A DNA stretch of 34,666 nucleotides from an uncultured Alphaproteobacteria bacterium (GTDB lineage Bacteria > Pseudomonadota > Alphaproteobacteria > RF32 > CAG-239). The notes under the pieces are model-generated. The model was not told where the DNA came from, did no database searches, and saw only the letters and a list, made by a program, of their open reading frames with translations. The DNA is taken from NCBI GenBank assembly GCA_944392155.1, contig CALXVR010000020.1, positions 1-34,666 of the forward strand, written 5' to 3'. The first letter of the stretch is position 1. Every line of letters begins with the position of its first letter. Both the position numbers and the translations under genes were made by a program. Shown piece by piece: positions 1-9,139 of this stretch.

Positions 1-595
1 AGACCAACAAAAGCATTGTTATACTTGAAGGGATAAGCCTGCTTACGAGAATCTCGGTGGCGGCAATGTCTTGCGGCATAAATTTTTGCAGGGTAAACAA
101 GTATCCGCGCATGGAAAAGGCTGTGCCTAAAAGTAAAGGACCGAGTGTGATAACCGTCCAGTAAAGCGTAATCTTGGTGGTCAAACGGCGCGGACGCGTT
201 ACTTTAAATATGAAATTCAGACTATTTTCAATAGTGGAGAGCATCAAAATGGCCGTGATGGCAATACTGACAACGCCGATGGTGGTCAGTTGCGCTGAGG
301 CGTCAATGAATTCTATCAGATATTGGCTGACCTCTTGTTCAATCGTTGGAACAAAGTTGCGCAGCAAAAAGTCTTGGATTTGTTCTTTGACACTATCAAA
401 AACAGGAAAAGCGGAGAAAACAGACAAGCCTATGGCAAAAAGCGGAACAATGGCAATAAGCGAAGTATAGCTTAAAGAGGCGGCGACACGAAAAATTGTA
501 TCGTTTTGAGCGCGACGCCCTAAAAAAAACAAAAATTCTCTAATGGTTTCCGTGTGTTTACGTAGTTTGCTTTTAAATTCGGTTTTCCAATACAT
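1..595 (-). CDS. YihY/BrkB family inner membrane protein (5' part only)
   Basis: The minus strand is open from an ATG at 595 to the window edge, giving about 198 residues with no stop. The N-terminus is short and basic, followed by a sequence typical of the YihY/BrkB (formerly RNase BN-like) family: a conserved VAASLSYTSLIAIVPLFAIG segment that forms the first membrane helix, then an amphipathic stretch with IEQEVSQYL, a second hydrophobic segment (TTIGVVSIAITAILML), the family ENSLNFIFKV motif, and a third helix (ITLYWTVITLGPLLLG). An AGG about 10 bases before the ATG is a plausible ribosome binding site. The family consists of polytopic inner membrane proteins of unclear molecular role; the old RNase BN assignment has been abandoned. 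It is divergent from fabI, an arrangement also known in other alphaproteobacteria. The 3' half lies outside the window. Confidence 0.9.
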   Translation of the reverse strand, partial: MYWKTEFKSKLRKHTETIREFLFFLGRRAQNDTIFRVAASLSYTSLIAIVPLFAIGLSVFSAFPVFDSVKEQIQDFLLRNFVPTIEQEVSQYLIEFIDASAQLTTIGVVSIAITAILMLSTIENSLNFIFKVTRPRRLTTKITLYWTVITLGPLLLGTAFSMRGYLFTLQKFMPQDIAATEILVSRLIPSSITMLLLV

Positions 596-617
596 ACTGA
601 TTACCTGAAAAAAAGTG

Positions 618-646
618 TTTACAAAGAATGTTTAATTTAATAAAAA
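618..646 (+). promoter_or_regulatory. Possible promoter for fabI
   Basis: TTTACA at 618-623 and TAAAAA at 641-646 are separated by 17 bases, in the divergent gap between the yihY-like gene and fabI. A second candidate in the same gap is TTGATT at 659-664 with TAAATA at 683-688 (18 bases). The region is very AT-rich, so either match could be chance. Confidence 0.3.
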
Positions 647-705
647 GTCTATCAGAATTTGATTTTAATATATTTAATTTTTTAAATAAAGCAAAGGAAA
701 ATATT

Positions 706-1536
706 ATGAATGGGACTACACCGTTGATGGCCGGTAAAAAAGGTTTGATTATGGGCTTGGCAAATGATAAGTCCATTGCGTGGGGTATTGCTCAGGCTTT
801 GGATGCGCAGGGGGCTCAGCTCGCTTTCTCTTATCAGAATGAGGCTTTGGAAAAAAGAGTTAAGCCGCTTTCGGAAACTCTTCATTTTGAACCGACTCTG
901 ATTAAGTGTGATGTTACCGACTCTGCCAGCGTTGAGGCTTGTTTTAAAGAGTTGGGCGAAAAGTGGGGCAAAATTGATTTTGTCGTTCATGCTATTGCTT
1001 TTTCAGATAAAAACGAGCTTAAAGGTCGGACAATTGATACAACTTTGCCGAACTTTTTGAATACAATGCATATTTCTTGCTATTCTTTCTTGGAAACTTG
1101 CCGTTGCGCTGCTCCGATTTTGAATGATGGCGCCGGTATTGTTACTTTGACCTATTTGGGTGGCGAGAGAACTTTGCCGAACTATAACATTATGGGTGTG
1201 GCTAAGGCTGCTTTGGATGCCGCTGTTCGTTATGCAGCTGTTGACCTCGGTGTTCAGAATGTTCGCGTCAATGCTATTTCTGCCGGTCCGATTAAGACTT
1301 TGGCTGCTTCCGGTATCGGTGATTTCCGCAAGATTTTGCGTTGGAATGAGCTCAATGCTCCGTTGAAGCGCAATGTTACGCAAGATGAAGTCGGTCGCGC
1401 TGCTTTGGCTTTGTTGTCTGATCTGGGCTTGGGTATTACGGGTGAAGTTTTGCACGTTGATGCCGGTTACCATTCTATTGGTATGGTAGCTTTGGATAAA
1501 GCTCATGAGTCAGCTGAGGTTTTGGCTGAATTTTAA
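706..1536 (+). CDS. fabI: Enoyl-[acyl-carrier-protein] reductase (NADH), FabI
   Basis: FabI catalyses the last, NAD(P)H-dependent reduction in each cycle of type II fatty acid elongation in the cytosol. The 276-residue product fits the family (about 260-275). It is an atypical short-chain dehydrogenase: the cofactor motif near residues 13-27 has the FabI pattern (GLIMGLANDKSIAWG), and the active-site block YLGGERTLPNYNIMGVAKAA carries the Tyr-x6-Lys pair. The C-terminal part (VGRAALALLSDLGLGITGE, HVDAGYHSIGM) is also FabI-like. I chose ATG 706 because AAAGGAAA lies just upstream and the product then starts a few residues before the conserved AGKKGLIMG; the frame is open upstream to 628, but that extension is AT-rich and not FabI-like. 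A terminator follows directly, so fabI is probably transcribed alone. Confidence 0.97.
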   Translation: MNGTTPLMAGKKGLIMGLANDKSIAWGIAQALDAQGAQLAFSYQNEALEKRVKPLSETLHFEPTLIKCDVTDSASVEACFKELGEKWGKIDFVVHAIAFSDKNELKGRTIDTTLPNFLNTMHISCYSFLETCRCAAPILNDGAGIVTLTYLGGERTLPNYNIMGVAKAALDAAVRYAAVDLGVQNVRVNAISAGPIKTLAASGIGDFRKILRWNELNAPLKRNVTQDEVGRAALALLSDLGLGITGEVLHVDAGYHSIGMVALDKAHESAEVLAEF

Positions 1537-1565
1537 CTTGAGTTTTAAGTCATAATCTTTATATT

Positions 1566-1600
1566 AAAAGCCATTGGCCTTGTCGGTTGATGGCTTTTTT
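1566..1600 (+). terminator. Intrinsic terminator after fabI
   Basis: A perfect 9-bp stem, AAAAGCCAT (1566-1574) with ATGGCTTTT (1590-1598), has a 15-base loop, and its 3' arm runs into a T tract. It separates fabI from sppA. Confidence 0.8.
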
Positions 1601-1616
1601 GTGAAAGTATGAGAAA

Positions 1617-3431
1617 ATGAATCAGATTGAAACACCTTTTCCGGCCTTGAAAACAAACAGAAAAAAAGCTTTGGCTACCAAAATTTTGATGAAATCGGTG
1701 GTCTATTCGTTTGCTTTATTTGGTTTGCTTTTTATTTTGCTGCTTTTGTTTGTGCTGAATATGCTCAGACAAGATGATTTTGTGGCGACAGAAGTACCGG
1801 AGAAGGCGATTTTGGTTGTTGATTTTAATGAAAACTATGCCGAAACCAGAAGTGACGATTTGTTTACGGAGTTTTCCGGTGTGCCTTCTTTATCTTTCTA
1901 TGATTTGATTAAAGCTATTAATTTGGCTGCTTTAGACCCCAAAGTTAAGGCTTTTATCGGTAATGTGAGTGTTTCGGGACTCGGGTTGGCGCAGATTGAG
2001 GATTTGCGTGAAGCCGTAAAAGTTTTTCGAAGCACAGGCAAGAAAGCTTATCTTTACTCGACGGGATTTGGCAGTTTTGGGCAGGGTATGCGTGAATATT
2101 ATCTGGCAACGGCTTTTGATGAGATTTGGATGCAGCCGACAACCGAGGTCGGAATTACGGGTGTGAGCATAGAAGTTCCGTTTGTCAGAGGGTTGTTGGA
2201 TAAATTTGGAATAAAGCCGGAGTTTTATGCCAGACATGAATATAAAAATGCGGCTGCGTCGTTGTTGAACAAGGAATTTAGCAAAGAATATCAGAGCGAG
2301 ATGAAAAAGCTTGGTGGCGGTATCTTTGAAAAAATGATTGAAGATATGGCTGAAGCCAGAGGTATTGCAAAGAAAGAGATTGAAAAAGCGGTTAATGAGG
2401 CTCCGATTGTTGCTGAAAAAGCTTTGGAGCTGAAATTAATTGATAAGATCTCCTATAAGCCAGATTTGATTGAGCAAGTGATGAATGATACTAATGCCGA
2501 AATGGTTAATGTGTTGGATTATGCTCTTAACATAAAAGAAGGCAAAAAAAATCGTCCGACCGTGGCTTTGATGGTTCTGGACGGAATGATTACGGAAGGC
2601 GAGAGTATGTCTAGTCCGTTGCAAGGAGAGGCGGCTGTCGGAGCGGATACGGTAGCTCGTCAACTTGATGAAATCGCACAAGATGAAAATGTTAAGGCTT
2701 TGGTTTTGCGTATTAATTCTCCGGGAGGAAGTTATACGGCTTCTAATGAGATTTGGTATGCCATTATGCGTATGAAAAGTAAAAAGATGATTCCCGTTGT
2801 TGTATCCATGGGAGATTATGCCGCATCGGGCGGGTATTTTGTGGCTTTGGCGGGAGATTATATTATTGCCGAACCTCTTACAATTACCGGTTCTATCGGT
2901 GTTTTGGGCGGTAAGATGGTTTTGAGTGAGCTTTGGAAAAAGCTTGATATCAATTGGGGCGAAGTTAAGTTTGGTAAAAATGCCGGAATTTTGAGCTCTA
3001 ATCACGTTTTTTCACCGGCAGAAAAGGTCATATTTAATCGCTCTTTGGATAATATTTATAAAGATTTTACGGAAAAGACCGCAACAATCAGAGATATTAA
3101 TCCCAACGAGATGGATCGTCTGGCTCGGGGCAGAGTTTGGTTGGGGCTAGATGCCGTTGATAACAAGTTGGTGGATGCTTTGGGCGGAATTAACGTCGCT
3201 GTGGCAAAAGCTAAAGAATTAGGCGGAATTGAGCCTAAAACACGCTTTAATATTACTTACTATCCCAAACGCAGAAGTTTTCAGGAAAAATTGGCGCAAA
3301 TGCTCGGAAATGGTCCGAAAATTTCTGTTAATAAGGTTGTTAATGATTTTGGCTTTGAGACCAATGATATTAATATGTTGAAAAGAATGAAGTATGAGAC
3401 GGTGTTGCCGCCGTTTAAAATTGTTTATTAA
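1617..3431 (+). CDS. sppA: Signal peptide peptidase SppA, 67K type
   Basis: This is a membrane-bound serine protease that degrades signal peptides left in the inner membrane. The 604-residue length matches the long, tandem-domain (67K) form. One membrane anchor spans about residues 27-49; two ClpP-like S49 domains follow. The catalytic dyad is in place: Lys210 in EYKNAAASL of the N-terminal half and Ser404 in GDYAASGGYF of the C-terminal half, matching E. coli Lys209/Ser409. The C-terminal domain also has the INSPGGS motif (about 367-372) and SIGVLGG. The start at 1617 follows a purine-rich GAGAAA but has no strong Shine-Dalgarno. gatC begins 12 bases after the stop, so sppA may be cotranscribed with gatCAB; that link is positional only. 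Confidence 0.96.
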   Translation: MNQIETPFPALKTNRKKALATKILMKSVVYSFALFGLLFILLLLFVLNMLRQDDFVATEVPEKAILVVDFNENYAETRSDDLFTEFSGVPSLSFYDLIKAINLAALDPKVKAFIGNVSVSGLGLAQIEDLREAVKVFRSTGKKAYLYSTGFGSFGQGMREYYLATAFDEIWMQPTTEVGITGVSIEVPFVRGLLDKFGIKPEFYARHEYKNAAASLLNKEFSKEYQSEMKKLGGGIFEKMIEDMAEARGIAKKEIEKAVNEAPIVAEKALELKLIDKISYKPDLIEQVMNDTNAEMVNVLDYALNIKEGKKNRPTVALMVLDGMITEGESMSSPLQGEAAVGADTVARQLDEIAQDENVKALVLRINSPGGSYTASNEIWYAIMRMKSKKMIPVVVSMGDYAASGGYFVALAGDYIIAEPLTITGSIGVLGGKMVLSELWKKLDINWGEVKFGKNAGILSSNHVFSPAEKVIFNRSLDNIYKDFTEKTATIRDINPNEMDRLARGRVWLGLDAVDNKLVDALGGINVAVAKAKELGGIEPKTRFNITYYPKRRSFQEKLAQMLGNGPKISVNKVVNDFGFETNDINMLKRMKYETVLPPFKIVY

Positions 3432-3443
3432 GAGGAAAAAAAG

Positions 3444-3731
3444 ATGGCTATAGATACTGAAACCGTGAAAAGGGTGGCGTTTTTGTCACGCCTGAGAGTG
3501 GACGAAGATAAAATTGCGGAAACCGAGGAAGAATTTAATAAGATTCTCAACTGGGTTGAGCAACTGAATGAAGTTGACACAGATAATGTGGAGCCGCTGG
3601 TTTCGGTTAACCAAACGAATTTGGAATGGCGACAAGATGAAGTTAACGATGGCGAAAAAGCAGAAGAAGTGCTGAAAAATGCACCGATGTCCGAGTTTGG
3701 ATATTTTGTTGTGCCGAAGGTTGTGGAGTAG
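3444..3731 (+). CDS. gatC: Asp-tRNA(Asn)/Glu-tRNA(Gln) amidotransferase subunit C
   Basis: GatC is the small subunit that wraps around GatA and stabilises the GatCAB complex, which converts misacylated Glu-tRNA(Gln) and/or Asp-tRNA(Asn) to the correct aminoacyl-tRNA. The 95-residue product has the family features: an N-terminal [12 protein letters not shown] helix, an acidic [19 protein letters not shown] helix, the VEPLVS segment, and a C-terminal [13 protein letters not shown] lies about 9 bases before the ATG. It is first in a tight gatC-gatA-gatB series with gaps of 5 and 2 bases. A GatCAB suggests that GlnRS and/or AsnRS is missing from the genome, as usual in alphaproteobacteria. Confidence 0.96.
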   Translation: MAIDTETVKRVAFLSRLRVDEDKIAETEEEFNKILNWVEQLNEVDTDNVEPLVSVNQTNLEWRQDEVNDGEKAEEVLKNAPMSEFGYFVVPKVVE

Positions 3732-3736
3732 GGAAG

Positions 3737-5191
3737 ATGACAGATTTAACAAGATTGACAATCGCTGAGGCCTTGAAAGGGCTCAAAAGCAAGGAATTCA
3801 GCTCTGTAGAACTGACAAGCGCTTATGTTGAAAAGATGCAAAGCCACCGCGATCTTAATGCTTATGTTTTGGAAACACCCGAAAAAGCTTTAGAACAAGC
3901 CAAAGTTTCCGATGAGAAGTATAAAAACGGCACAAACGGAGCTTTGGAAGGTATTCCGCTCGGTATTAAAGATTTGTTTTGCACCAAAGGTATTCGTACC
4001 ACGGCTTGCTCGCATATCTTAGATGGTTTTGTTCCGGAGTATGAGTCAACGGTTACACAAAAATTGTTAGATGCCGGAGCTTCTTTCTTGGGTAAGCTTA
4101 ATATGGATGAGTTTGCTATGGGCGGAAGCAACGAGACCAGCTATTATGGTCCTGCGGTTAACCCGTGGAGTAAAGATAAGGCTCTGGTAGCCGGTGGTTC
4201 TTCCGGTGGTTCGGCTGCGGCTGTTGCTGCAAATATTTGTGCGGCGGCTACGGGAACGGATACCGGCGGTTCTATTCGTCAGCCTTCGGCTTTTTGCGGC
4301 GTGACGGGAATTAAGCCGACTTATGGTCGTTGTTCTCGCTATGGTATTATGGCTTTTGCGTCATCTTTAGACCAAGCCGGACCGATTGCCAAAGATGTTC
4401 GCGATTGTGCCATTTTGCTCAAGGCTATGTCCGGTTATGATAATAAAGATTCAACCTCGGCGAAAGTTGATGTGCCTGATTTTGAAAAATTTTTGGGACA
4501 AGATGTTAAAGGTATGAAAATCGGTGTTCCGGCAGAATATAGACCGGAAGGTTTGAACGCCGAGATTGCCGCGGTTTGGGACAAAGGTATTGAGATGCTC
4601 AAAGCACGCGGGGCCGAGATTGTTAATATTTCTTTGCCGCATACCAAATATGCTTTGGCAACTTATTATATTATTGCTCCGGCGGAGGCTTCTTCAAACT
4701 TGGCTCGCTATGATGGTTTGCGTTATGGTTTGCGTGTTCCTGGTGAGCATTTGGATAATATGTATATCAACAGCCGTTCGGAAGGTTTCGGCAAAGAGGT
4801 AAAACGCCGTATTATGATTGGCACATATGTTTTGTCTGCCGGATATTATGACGCTTATTATCTGAAGGCGCAGAAAGTTCGCCGCCTTATCCGTGATGAC
4901 TTTATGAAGGCTTTTGAGAAATGTGACGTGATTTTGACGCCGACGGCGCCAACTCCTGCTTTCCCGATAGGTGATAAGTCCATGCAAGAGAATCCGATTA
5001 ATATGTATTTGAATGACGTGTTTACGGTTTCCGTAAGTTTGGCCGGTTTGCCTGCCATGAGTTTGCCCGCCGGTTTGTCTGCCGAAGGTTTGCCTTTGGG
5101 CTTGCAGGTTATCGGAAAAGCGTTTGACGAAGGTGCGGTTTTCAAAACAGCTTCGGCCTTGGAAGAAGATATTAAGTTTGTGAGGAAGTAA
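3737..5191 (+). CDS. gatA: Asp-tRNA(Asn)/Glu-tRNA(Gln) amidotransferase subunit A (amidase)
   Basis: GatA is the glutaminase subunit that releases ammonia from glutamine for transfer to the tRNA-bound residue. The 484-residue product is full length and carries the amidase-signature Ser-cisSer-Lys triad: Lys78 in PLGIKDLF, the glycine/serine block [14 protein letters not shown] near 153-165 with the cis-Ser, and the nucleophile near Ser178 in DTGGSIRQP. The pocket segments [18 protein letters not shown] and [13 protein letters not shown] are also family-typical. It starts 5 bases after gatC with GGGAAG as binding site and runs directly into gatB, fitting production of the three subunits from one message. 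Confidence 0.97.
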   Translation: MTDLTRLTIAEALKGLKSKEFSSVELTSAYVEKMQSHRDLNAYVLETPEKALEQAKVSDEKYKNGTNGALEGIPLGIKDLFCTKGIRTTACSHILDGFVPEYESTVTQKLLDAGASFLGKLNMDEFAMGGSNETSYYGPAVNPWSKDKALVAGGSSGGSAAAVAANICAAATGTDTGGSIRQPSAFCGVTGIKPTYGRCSRYGIMAFASSLDQAGPIAKDVRDCAILLKAMSGYDNKDSTSAKVDVPDFEKFLGQDVKGMKIGVPAEYRPEGLNAEIAAVWDKGIEMLKARGAEIVNISLPHTKYALATYYIIAPAEASSNLARYDGLRYGLRVPGEHLDNMYINSRSEGFGKEVKRRIMIGTYVLSAGYYDAYYLKAQKVRRLIRDDFMKAFEKCDVILTPTAPTPAFPIGDKSMQENPINMYLNDVFTVSVSLAGLPAMSLPAGLSAEGLPLGLQVIGKAFDEGAVFKTASALEEDIKFVRK

Positions 5192-5193
5192 AA

Positions 5194-6651
5194 ATGGCTG
5201 GATATATCATTGAAACAAAAGAAAACAAATGGGAAGTTATCTGTGGTTTGGAAATCCATTGCCAGATTATTTCAAAGTCTAAGATGTTTAGCGGGGCTTC
5301 TACGGTTTTTGGGGCTGATGCAAACGAACATGTGTCCTTCGTTGATGCCGGAATGCCCGGAATGTTGCCGGTTTTGAACGAAAGATGTGTTCATCAGGCC
5401 GTTAAAACCGGTTTGGGATTGAATGCCAAAATCAACAAATATTCGCAATTTTCCCGCAAAAACTATTTCTATGCAGACTTACCGCAGGGTTACCAGATTA
5501 CGCAGTTCCAATATCCGATTGTCGGCGAAGGAAAGGTGCTTATTAATCTGGAAGACGGAACAACCAAGGAAATAGGCATTGAGCGTATGCATATTGAGCA
5601 GGATGCCGGAAAGTCCATTCATGATATTGACCCGAAAAAGACCTTTATTGACTTGAACCGGGCGGGTGTCGGCTTGATGGAAATTGTTACAAAACCTGAT
5701 TTTCGTTCTCCTGAAGAAGCCGGTGCTTTTTTGAGAAAACTTCGTTCCATTTTGCGTTATTTGGAAACTTGTGACGGAAATATGGATGAAGGCTCTATGC
5801 GTTGCGATGTTAACGTTTCGGTACGCAAAGTCGGCGAGGAAGGTTACAGAACACGTTGTGAGATGAAAAACGTGAACTCGGTCAAGTTTGTGATGGCAGC
5901 CATTGAGAACGAGGCCAAGCGCCATGTTGAAGTTTATGAAAACGGCGGAAAAATTGAGCAGGAAACCCGTCAGTTTGATCCATTGACCGGTCAAACAAAA
6001 GTTATGCGTAAGAAAGAGTTTGCTCATGATTATCGTTATTTCCCCGAGCCGGATTTACCGCCTTTGGTCTTGACGGACGAATATATTGAGGATATTCGCA
6101 AAGAGATGGTTGAGCTTCCGGATGCTAAAAAAGCACGTTTTATCAAAGATATGGGCTTGACTCCTTATGATGCCGATATCTTGTGCGAAAACAAGGAAGT
6201 TGCAGCTTTCTTTGAAAAGGCGGCTCAGGGTAGTGATGGCAAAAAGGTAGCTAACTGGATTATGGGTGATTTCTTCGCAATGCTGAAAGCACGCCATCTG
6301 GAGCTTGAACAAAGCCCGATTAAGCCTGAGTATATTGGAAAACTTGTTAACCTGATTAACAGCAATGTTATTTCGGGAAATATCGGTAAGGAAGTTTTCC
6401 AGATTATGGCCGAAACAGGTGAAGAACCTGAAAAAATCGTAGAAGAAAGAGGGCTTAAACAGGTTACGGATACCGGCGCAATTGAGGCAATTGTTGACCA
6501 AGTAATTGCGGATAATCCGGATAATGTTGCCGCATATAAGGCTGGAAAAACGGCGTTGGCCGGATGGTTTGTCGGTCAGGTTATGAAAGCCTCAAAAGGC
6601 AAGGCAAACCCAGGAATCGTTAACAAAATGATTGCTGAAAAGCTGAAGTAA
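5194..6651 (+). CDS. gatB: Asp-tRNA(Asn)/Glu-tRNA(Gln) amidotransferase subunit B
   Basis: GatB binds the misacylated tRNA, activates the side-chain carboxylate with ATP and receives ammonia from GatA through a channel. The 485-residue product shows the GatB/PET112 hallmarks: [12 protein letters not shown] near the N-terminus, a [17 protein letters not shown] block, [32 protein letters not shown] and [10 protein letters not shown]. The C-terminal helical GatB/YqeY tail (from about residue 340) ends with the [13 protein letters not shown] segment. AGGAAG, inside the last codons of gatA, is the ribosome binding site. A strong hairpin follows immediately, marking the end of the gatCAB transcription unit. 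Confidence 0.97.
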   Translation: MAGYIIETKENKWEVICGLEIHCQIISKSKMFSGASTVFGADANEHVSFVDAGMPGMLPVLNERCVHQAVKTGLGLNAKINKYSQFSRKNYFYADLPQGYQITQFQYPIVGEGKVLINLEDGTTKEIGIERMHIEQDAGKSIHDIDPKKTFIDLNRAGVGLMEIVTKPDFRSPEEAGAFLRKLRSILRYLETCDGNMDEGSMRCDVNVSVRKVGEEGYRTRCEMKNVNSVKFVMAAIENEAKRHVEVYENGGKIEQETRQFDPLTGQTKVMRKKEFAHDYRYFPEPDLPPLVLTDEYIEDIRKEMVELPDAKKARFIKDMGLTPYDADILCENKEVAAFFEKAAQGSDGKKVANWIMGDFFAMLKARHLELEQSPIKPEYIGKLVNLINSNVISGNIGKEVFQIMAETGEEPEKIVEERGLKQVTDTGAIEAIVDQVIADNPDNVAAYKAGKTALAGWFVGQVMKASKGKANPGIVNKMIAEKLK

Positions 6652-6656
6652 TCTTC

Positions 6657-6690
6657 TTGGGGCGGCATTCCACCGCCCCAAATTTTGCTT
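6657..6690 (+). terminator. Terminator after gatB
   Basis: TTGGGGCGG (6657-6665) and CCGCCCCAA (6673-6681) form a GC-rich 9-bp stem with a 7-base loop (CATTCCA). The following ATTTTGCTTT is an interrupted T tract, so termination may be incomplete and allow read-through into the Nudix gene. Confidence 0.7.
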
Positions 6691-6705
6691 TATGGATTGC
6701 GGAAT

Positions 6706-7272
6706 ATGGATTTTTTAGAGTTTTTGAAAAATTATCAAGCATTTAATGAAGAGGAAGAAGCCGAGCGCAAGGAGATTGTGCAATTTGTGCAGGCTTTTGG
6801 TGATAAGGCTTATGACAGAGATAATTTGGTCGGGCATTTTTCTTCTTCGGCGTGGATTGTGAACAAAGACCGCAGCAAAGTGTTGATGATTTATCATAAT
6901 ATGTATAAAACTTGGGCTTGGGTCGGCGGACATGCGGACGGAGACAAAGATTTGCTTCATGTGGCTTTGAAAGAAACACAAGAGGAAACAGGTCTTACGA
7001 ATGTTAAACCTGTTTTTGATACGCCGATTGATTTGAATATGATGGTGGTGCATAACCATTATAAACGCGGTGCTTTTGTGCCAAGGCATTTGCACCCGAA
7101 TGTGGTTTATTTGTTGGAAGCAGACGAAAATGAACCAATTCGTATTAAGGAAGATGAAAATTCTGCTGTCGGTTGGCTTGTGTTTGATGAGGTTAAAGAC
7201 TATGTAACAAATGAATATACCATAGTTTATTATCAACGCATTATGGAAAAAATAAGAAAATATAAGTGGTAG
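6706..7272 (+). CDS. Nudix hydrolase
   Basis: The 188-residue product is predicted to hydrolyse a nucleoside diphosphate linked to another moiety; the substrate cannot be read from sequence. A Nudix box lies at about residues 75-97 (GHADGDKDLLHVALKETQEE followed by TGL). It keeps the essential EExG core, but the first Glu of the consensus is Lys and the Arg before the core is Lys. A GGHADGD strand and a hydrophobic, His-rich segment (MVVHNHYKRG) flank it. I chose ATG 706 of the 6.7 kb region, i.e. 6706, over an in-frame TTG at 6685, because the TTG lies in the terminator tail; CGGA just upstream of 6706 is a weak binding site. The ZIP transporter gene starts 6 bases after the stop, so the two are probably cotranscribed. 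Confidence 0.85.
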   Translation: MDFLEFLKNYQAFNEEEEAERKEIVQFVQAFGDKAYDRDNLVGHFSSSAWIVNKDRSKVLMIYHNMYKTWAWVGGHADGDKDLLHVALKETQEETGLTNVKPVFDTPIDLNMMVVHNHYKRGAFVPRHLHPNVVYLLEADENEPIRIKEDENSAVGWLVFDEVKDYVTNEYTIVYYQRIMEKIRKYKW

Positions 7273-7278
7273 GTAAAA

Positions 7279-8052
7279 ATGAGCAGTGTTTTGTTGCAAG
7301 GATTGTTGGCATCTTTAGTCGCCGGTTTGGTTACCGGTGTGGGTGGTTTTATGATTTTTTTGAAGAAAAAATACACCCAGGATAACATTAATTGTATGCT
7401 TAACATTGCGGCTGGGGTTATGTTGGCAGCTTCATTCTTTGGGCTTTTGGTGCCTTCCATGCATAAGATTACAACTTTTCATCCGGATATTCATATTGCC
7501 GGATTTTGGTTCTGCGGAGCTGTCTTTGTCGGTGTGGCGTTGGTGTGGTTGTTGAATGATCTTTTGCCACATGAGCATAATAATATGGGATTGCATGGTT
7601 TGCATTTTACACTCAAAAAGGCTTGGCTCTTTATTATTGCCATCACGCTTCACAAACTCCCCGAAGGTTTGGCTGTCGGCGTGGCTTACAGTGCCGAAGA
7701 TTTTATGAATCCGGATAGCTTAGTTATAGGTATTGCCGTGCATAATATTCCTGAAGGCCTGACAATAGCCATTTCTTTGGTGGCGGCAAAATGTTCTAAA
7801 CTTAAGGCCGCGACAACAGCGTTGATTATCGGTATGGTACAGCCTTTGGGGGCTTTGCTCGGATTGTTGACAATGGGCTTGAGTGATAAAATCGTTCCTT
7901 TGGGAATGGCAATGGCCGGCGGAACGCTTTTGTTTGTGGTTATTAACGAAATTTTGCCCGAAACTTATGGTATTAAACAAACAGAGAAGTCTGCCTTTGC
8001 GGTATTTGCCGGTTTTATCTTTATGACATATATCAGTATGGTTATGGAATAA
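7279..8052 (+). CDS. ZIP family divalent metal transporter
   Basis: This is a predicted inner membrane importer of zinc or other divalent metals. The 257 residues contain eight hydrophobic segments, as expected for ZIP. The family's metal-binding helices are recognisable: HKLPEG in segment 4 (about 124-129), HNIPEG in segment 5 (about 154-159), and NEILPE in segment 7. The loop between segments 3 and 4 has a short His-containing stretch (LLPHEHNN), a common but variable ZIP feature. The ribosome binding site is GTAGG just before the ATG. It sits between a Nudix hydrolase gene and a DMT-like gene with gaps of 6 and 1 bases, so all three likely form one operon. Metal specificity cannot be told from sequence. 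Confidence 0.92.
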   Translation: MSSVLLQGLLASLVAGLVTGVGGFMIFLKKKYTQDNINCMLNIAAGVMLAASFFGLLVPSMHKITTFHPDIHIAGFWFCGAVFVGVALVWLLNDLLPHEHNNMGLHGLHFTLKKAWLFIIAITLHKLPEGLAVGVAYSAEDFMNPDSLVIGIAVHNIPEGLTIAISLVAAKCSKLKAATTALIIGMVQPLGALLGLLTMGLSDKIVPLGMAMAGGTLLFVVINEILPETYGIKQTEKSAFAVFAGFIFMTYISMVME

Positions 8053-8053
8053 G

Positions 8054-8935
8054 ATGTGGGTTTTGTTTGCTCTTTTGACCAGTTTTTTTAATGCGGCCTA
8101 TTTTCTTCTTAACCAGAAAATGGCGATGAGCGCGGCTTTGTTTATGGTCTATCGCGGGTGGGCTGTATTCTTTATGCTTTTGCCGTTTGCTTTTTTCTTT
8201 GAGCCGATTGAAAACTGGGAATTTTATGCTTTGTGCGTGGTGCAGGGGGCTTTGGTGGCTTATGCCGATGGGCGTTTTTTTGCAACTTTGCGGCGCTTTG
8301 GTGCAGAAGTCGCAACTTCCTTGCAACCTTTTTCCATCGGAATAACTTTTGTTTTATGGCTGATTATTGCACCTTCTACAATTTTTGTTTATTTGCAAAA
8401 GCCGATGGAGGCTTTGTTTATTGTTTCGGCCTTGGCGGGGATTGTTGTTTCAGTCAGGTTATTTAATAAAAGTAATGTCAGTATGCAGGCGCTAAAATTT
8501 GTGGTTTCGGCTCTTGTGGTCGGGGCTATGTGCGATATCGTCAACAAAAAAGCCATGAGCTACGGGCAGGGAGATGTTGTTTCGGCAAGTTATTTCTATG
8601 TCTTACTTATTGCTTTAGTGGCAGGCGTTATTAATTTAGTTATTTATTTGCGTCAAGATGGGACGCTTAAACAAGCGGTTGGGGTGCAAAATCTAAAATA
8701 TTTACCTGTTTTCTTGCTCTTAATCGGTTGTAATGTCAGTAAAAATTTTGCGATGTATTATGCTTTTAATCCATCTTATGTGGCGGCTTTGATGTATATT
8801 TATATTTTGTGGATTGCAGGCTATAATTGGTTAAGAGCAAAAATGGTGCCGGATATGGTTTATAATCGGATGAATATTAAAGCGGCGGCTTTGCTGCTTT
8901 GTTCTGTTGTGGTTTTAATTTTGGCGGCAGGATAA
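8054..8935 (+). CDS. DMT/EamA-like membrane transporter
   Basis: The 293-residue product is highly hydrophobic with about ten predicted membrane helices. It has the two-half layout of drug/metabolite (EamA-type) transporters: the first helix with a polar FFNAAYFLLNQK motif, a RRFGAEVATSLQPF segment after helix 3, and a second half beginning at ALKFVVSALVVGAMCDIVNKKAM. The final helix pair ends in a short tail. The substrate is unknown. Its ATG starts one base after the ZIP gene stop, indicating translational coupling. The family assignment rests on topology and general resemblance rather than a diagnostic motif, so another ten-helix permease family is possible. Confidence 0.75.
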   Translation: MWVLFALLTSFFNAAYFLLNQKMAMSAALFMVYRGWAVFFMLLPFAFFFEPIENWEFYALCVVQGALVAYADGRFFATLRRFGAEVATSLQPFSIGITFVLWLIIAPSTIFVYLQKPMEALFIVSALAGIVVSVRLFNKSNVSMQALKFVVSALVVGAMCDIVNKKAMSYGQGDVVSASYFYVLLIALVAGVINLVIYLRQDGTLKQAVGVQNLKYLPVFLLLIGCNVSKNFAMYYAFNPSYVAALMYIYILWIAGYNWLRAKMVPDMVYNRMNIKAAALLLCSVVVLILAAG

Positions 8936-8963
8936 AAAATGTTGAGAATTATTATTTTTGCTA

Positions 8964-8992
8964 TTGACGTGGAGTGAAACATAATATAAATA
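8964..8992 (+). promoter_or_regulatory. Likely promoter of tRNA-Ser
   Basis: TTGACG at 8964-8969 and TAAATA at 8987-8992 are 17 bases apart. A start near 8999 would leave a short 5' leader before the tRNA at 9012. Confidence 0.55.
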
Positions 8993-9011
8993 TAACTCCG
9001 TTACCAAAATT

Positions 9012-9100
9012 GGAGAGTTGGCAGAGTGGTAATGCAGCGGATTGCTAATCCGTCATCCTGTTAAAGGGATGCACAGGTTCGAGTCCTGTACTCTCCGCCA
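9012..9100 (+). tRNA. tRNA-Ser (anticodon GCT)
   Basis: The acceptor stem GGAGAGT (9012-9018) pairs with ACTCTCC (9090-9096), followed by G and an encoded CCA (9098-9100). The anticodon stem is 9037-9041 with 9049-9053 (one G-T pair), and the anticodon GCT is at 9044-9046, reading AGC/AGT serine codons. A long variable arm (about 9054-9070) is diagnostic of a type II tRNA such as serine. The T arm has GGTTCGAGTCC. Confidence 0.97.
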
Positions 9101-9139
9101 CTAAAAGCCACCTTTGAAAAAAGGTGGCTTTTGTATTGG
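9089..9139 (+). repeat. Direct repeat copy 1: tRNA-Ser 3' end plus terminator
   Basis: This 51-base block consists of the last 12 bases of tRNA-Ser (TACTCTCCGCCA), three bases, the terminator hairpin and a short TGTATTGG tail. It recurs at 9266-9318, identical except for two extra As in the loop. The arrangement resembles the att repeats left at tRNA 3' ends by tyrosine integrases. Confidence 0.85.
9103..9133 (+). terminator. Terminator of tRNA-Ser
   Basis: AAAAGCCACCTTT (9103-9115) pairs perfectly with AAAGGTGGCTTTT (9120-9132) around a GAAA tetraloop: a 13-bp stem three bases after the tRNA. A near-identical hairpin recurs at 9280-9311. Confidence 0.85.

Noticed and set aside
1003..3005. 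Minus-strand open frames opposite fabI and sppA
   Set aside because: Shadow frames of two well-identified genes, with no start signals or recognisable domains.
6715..7299. Long minus-strand open frame (194 aa) opposite the Nudix gene
   Set aside because: It is antisense to a clear Nudix box protein, has no Shine-Dalgarno, and its sequence is rich in His/Ile/Phe from reverse-complemented codons.
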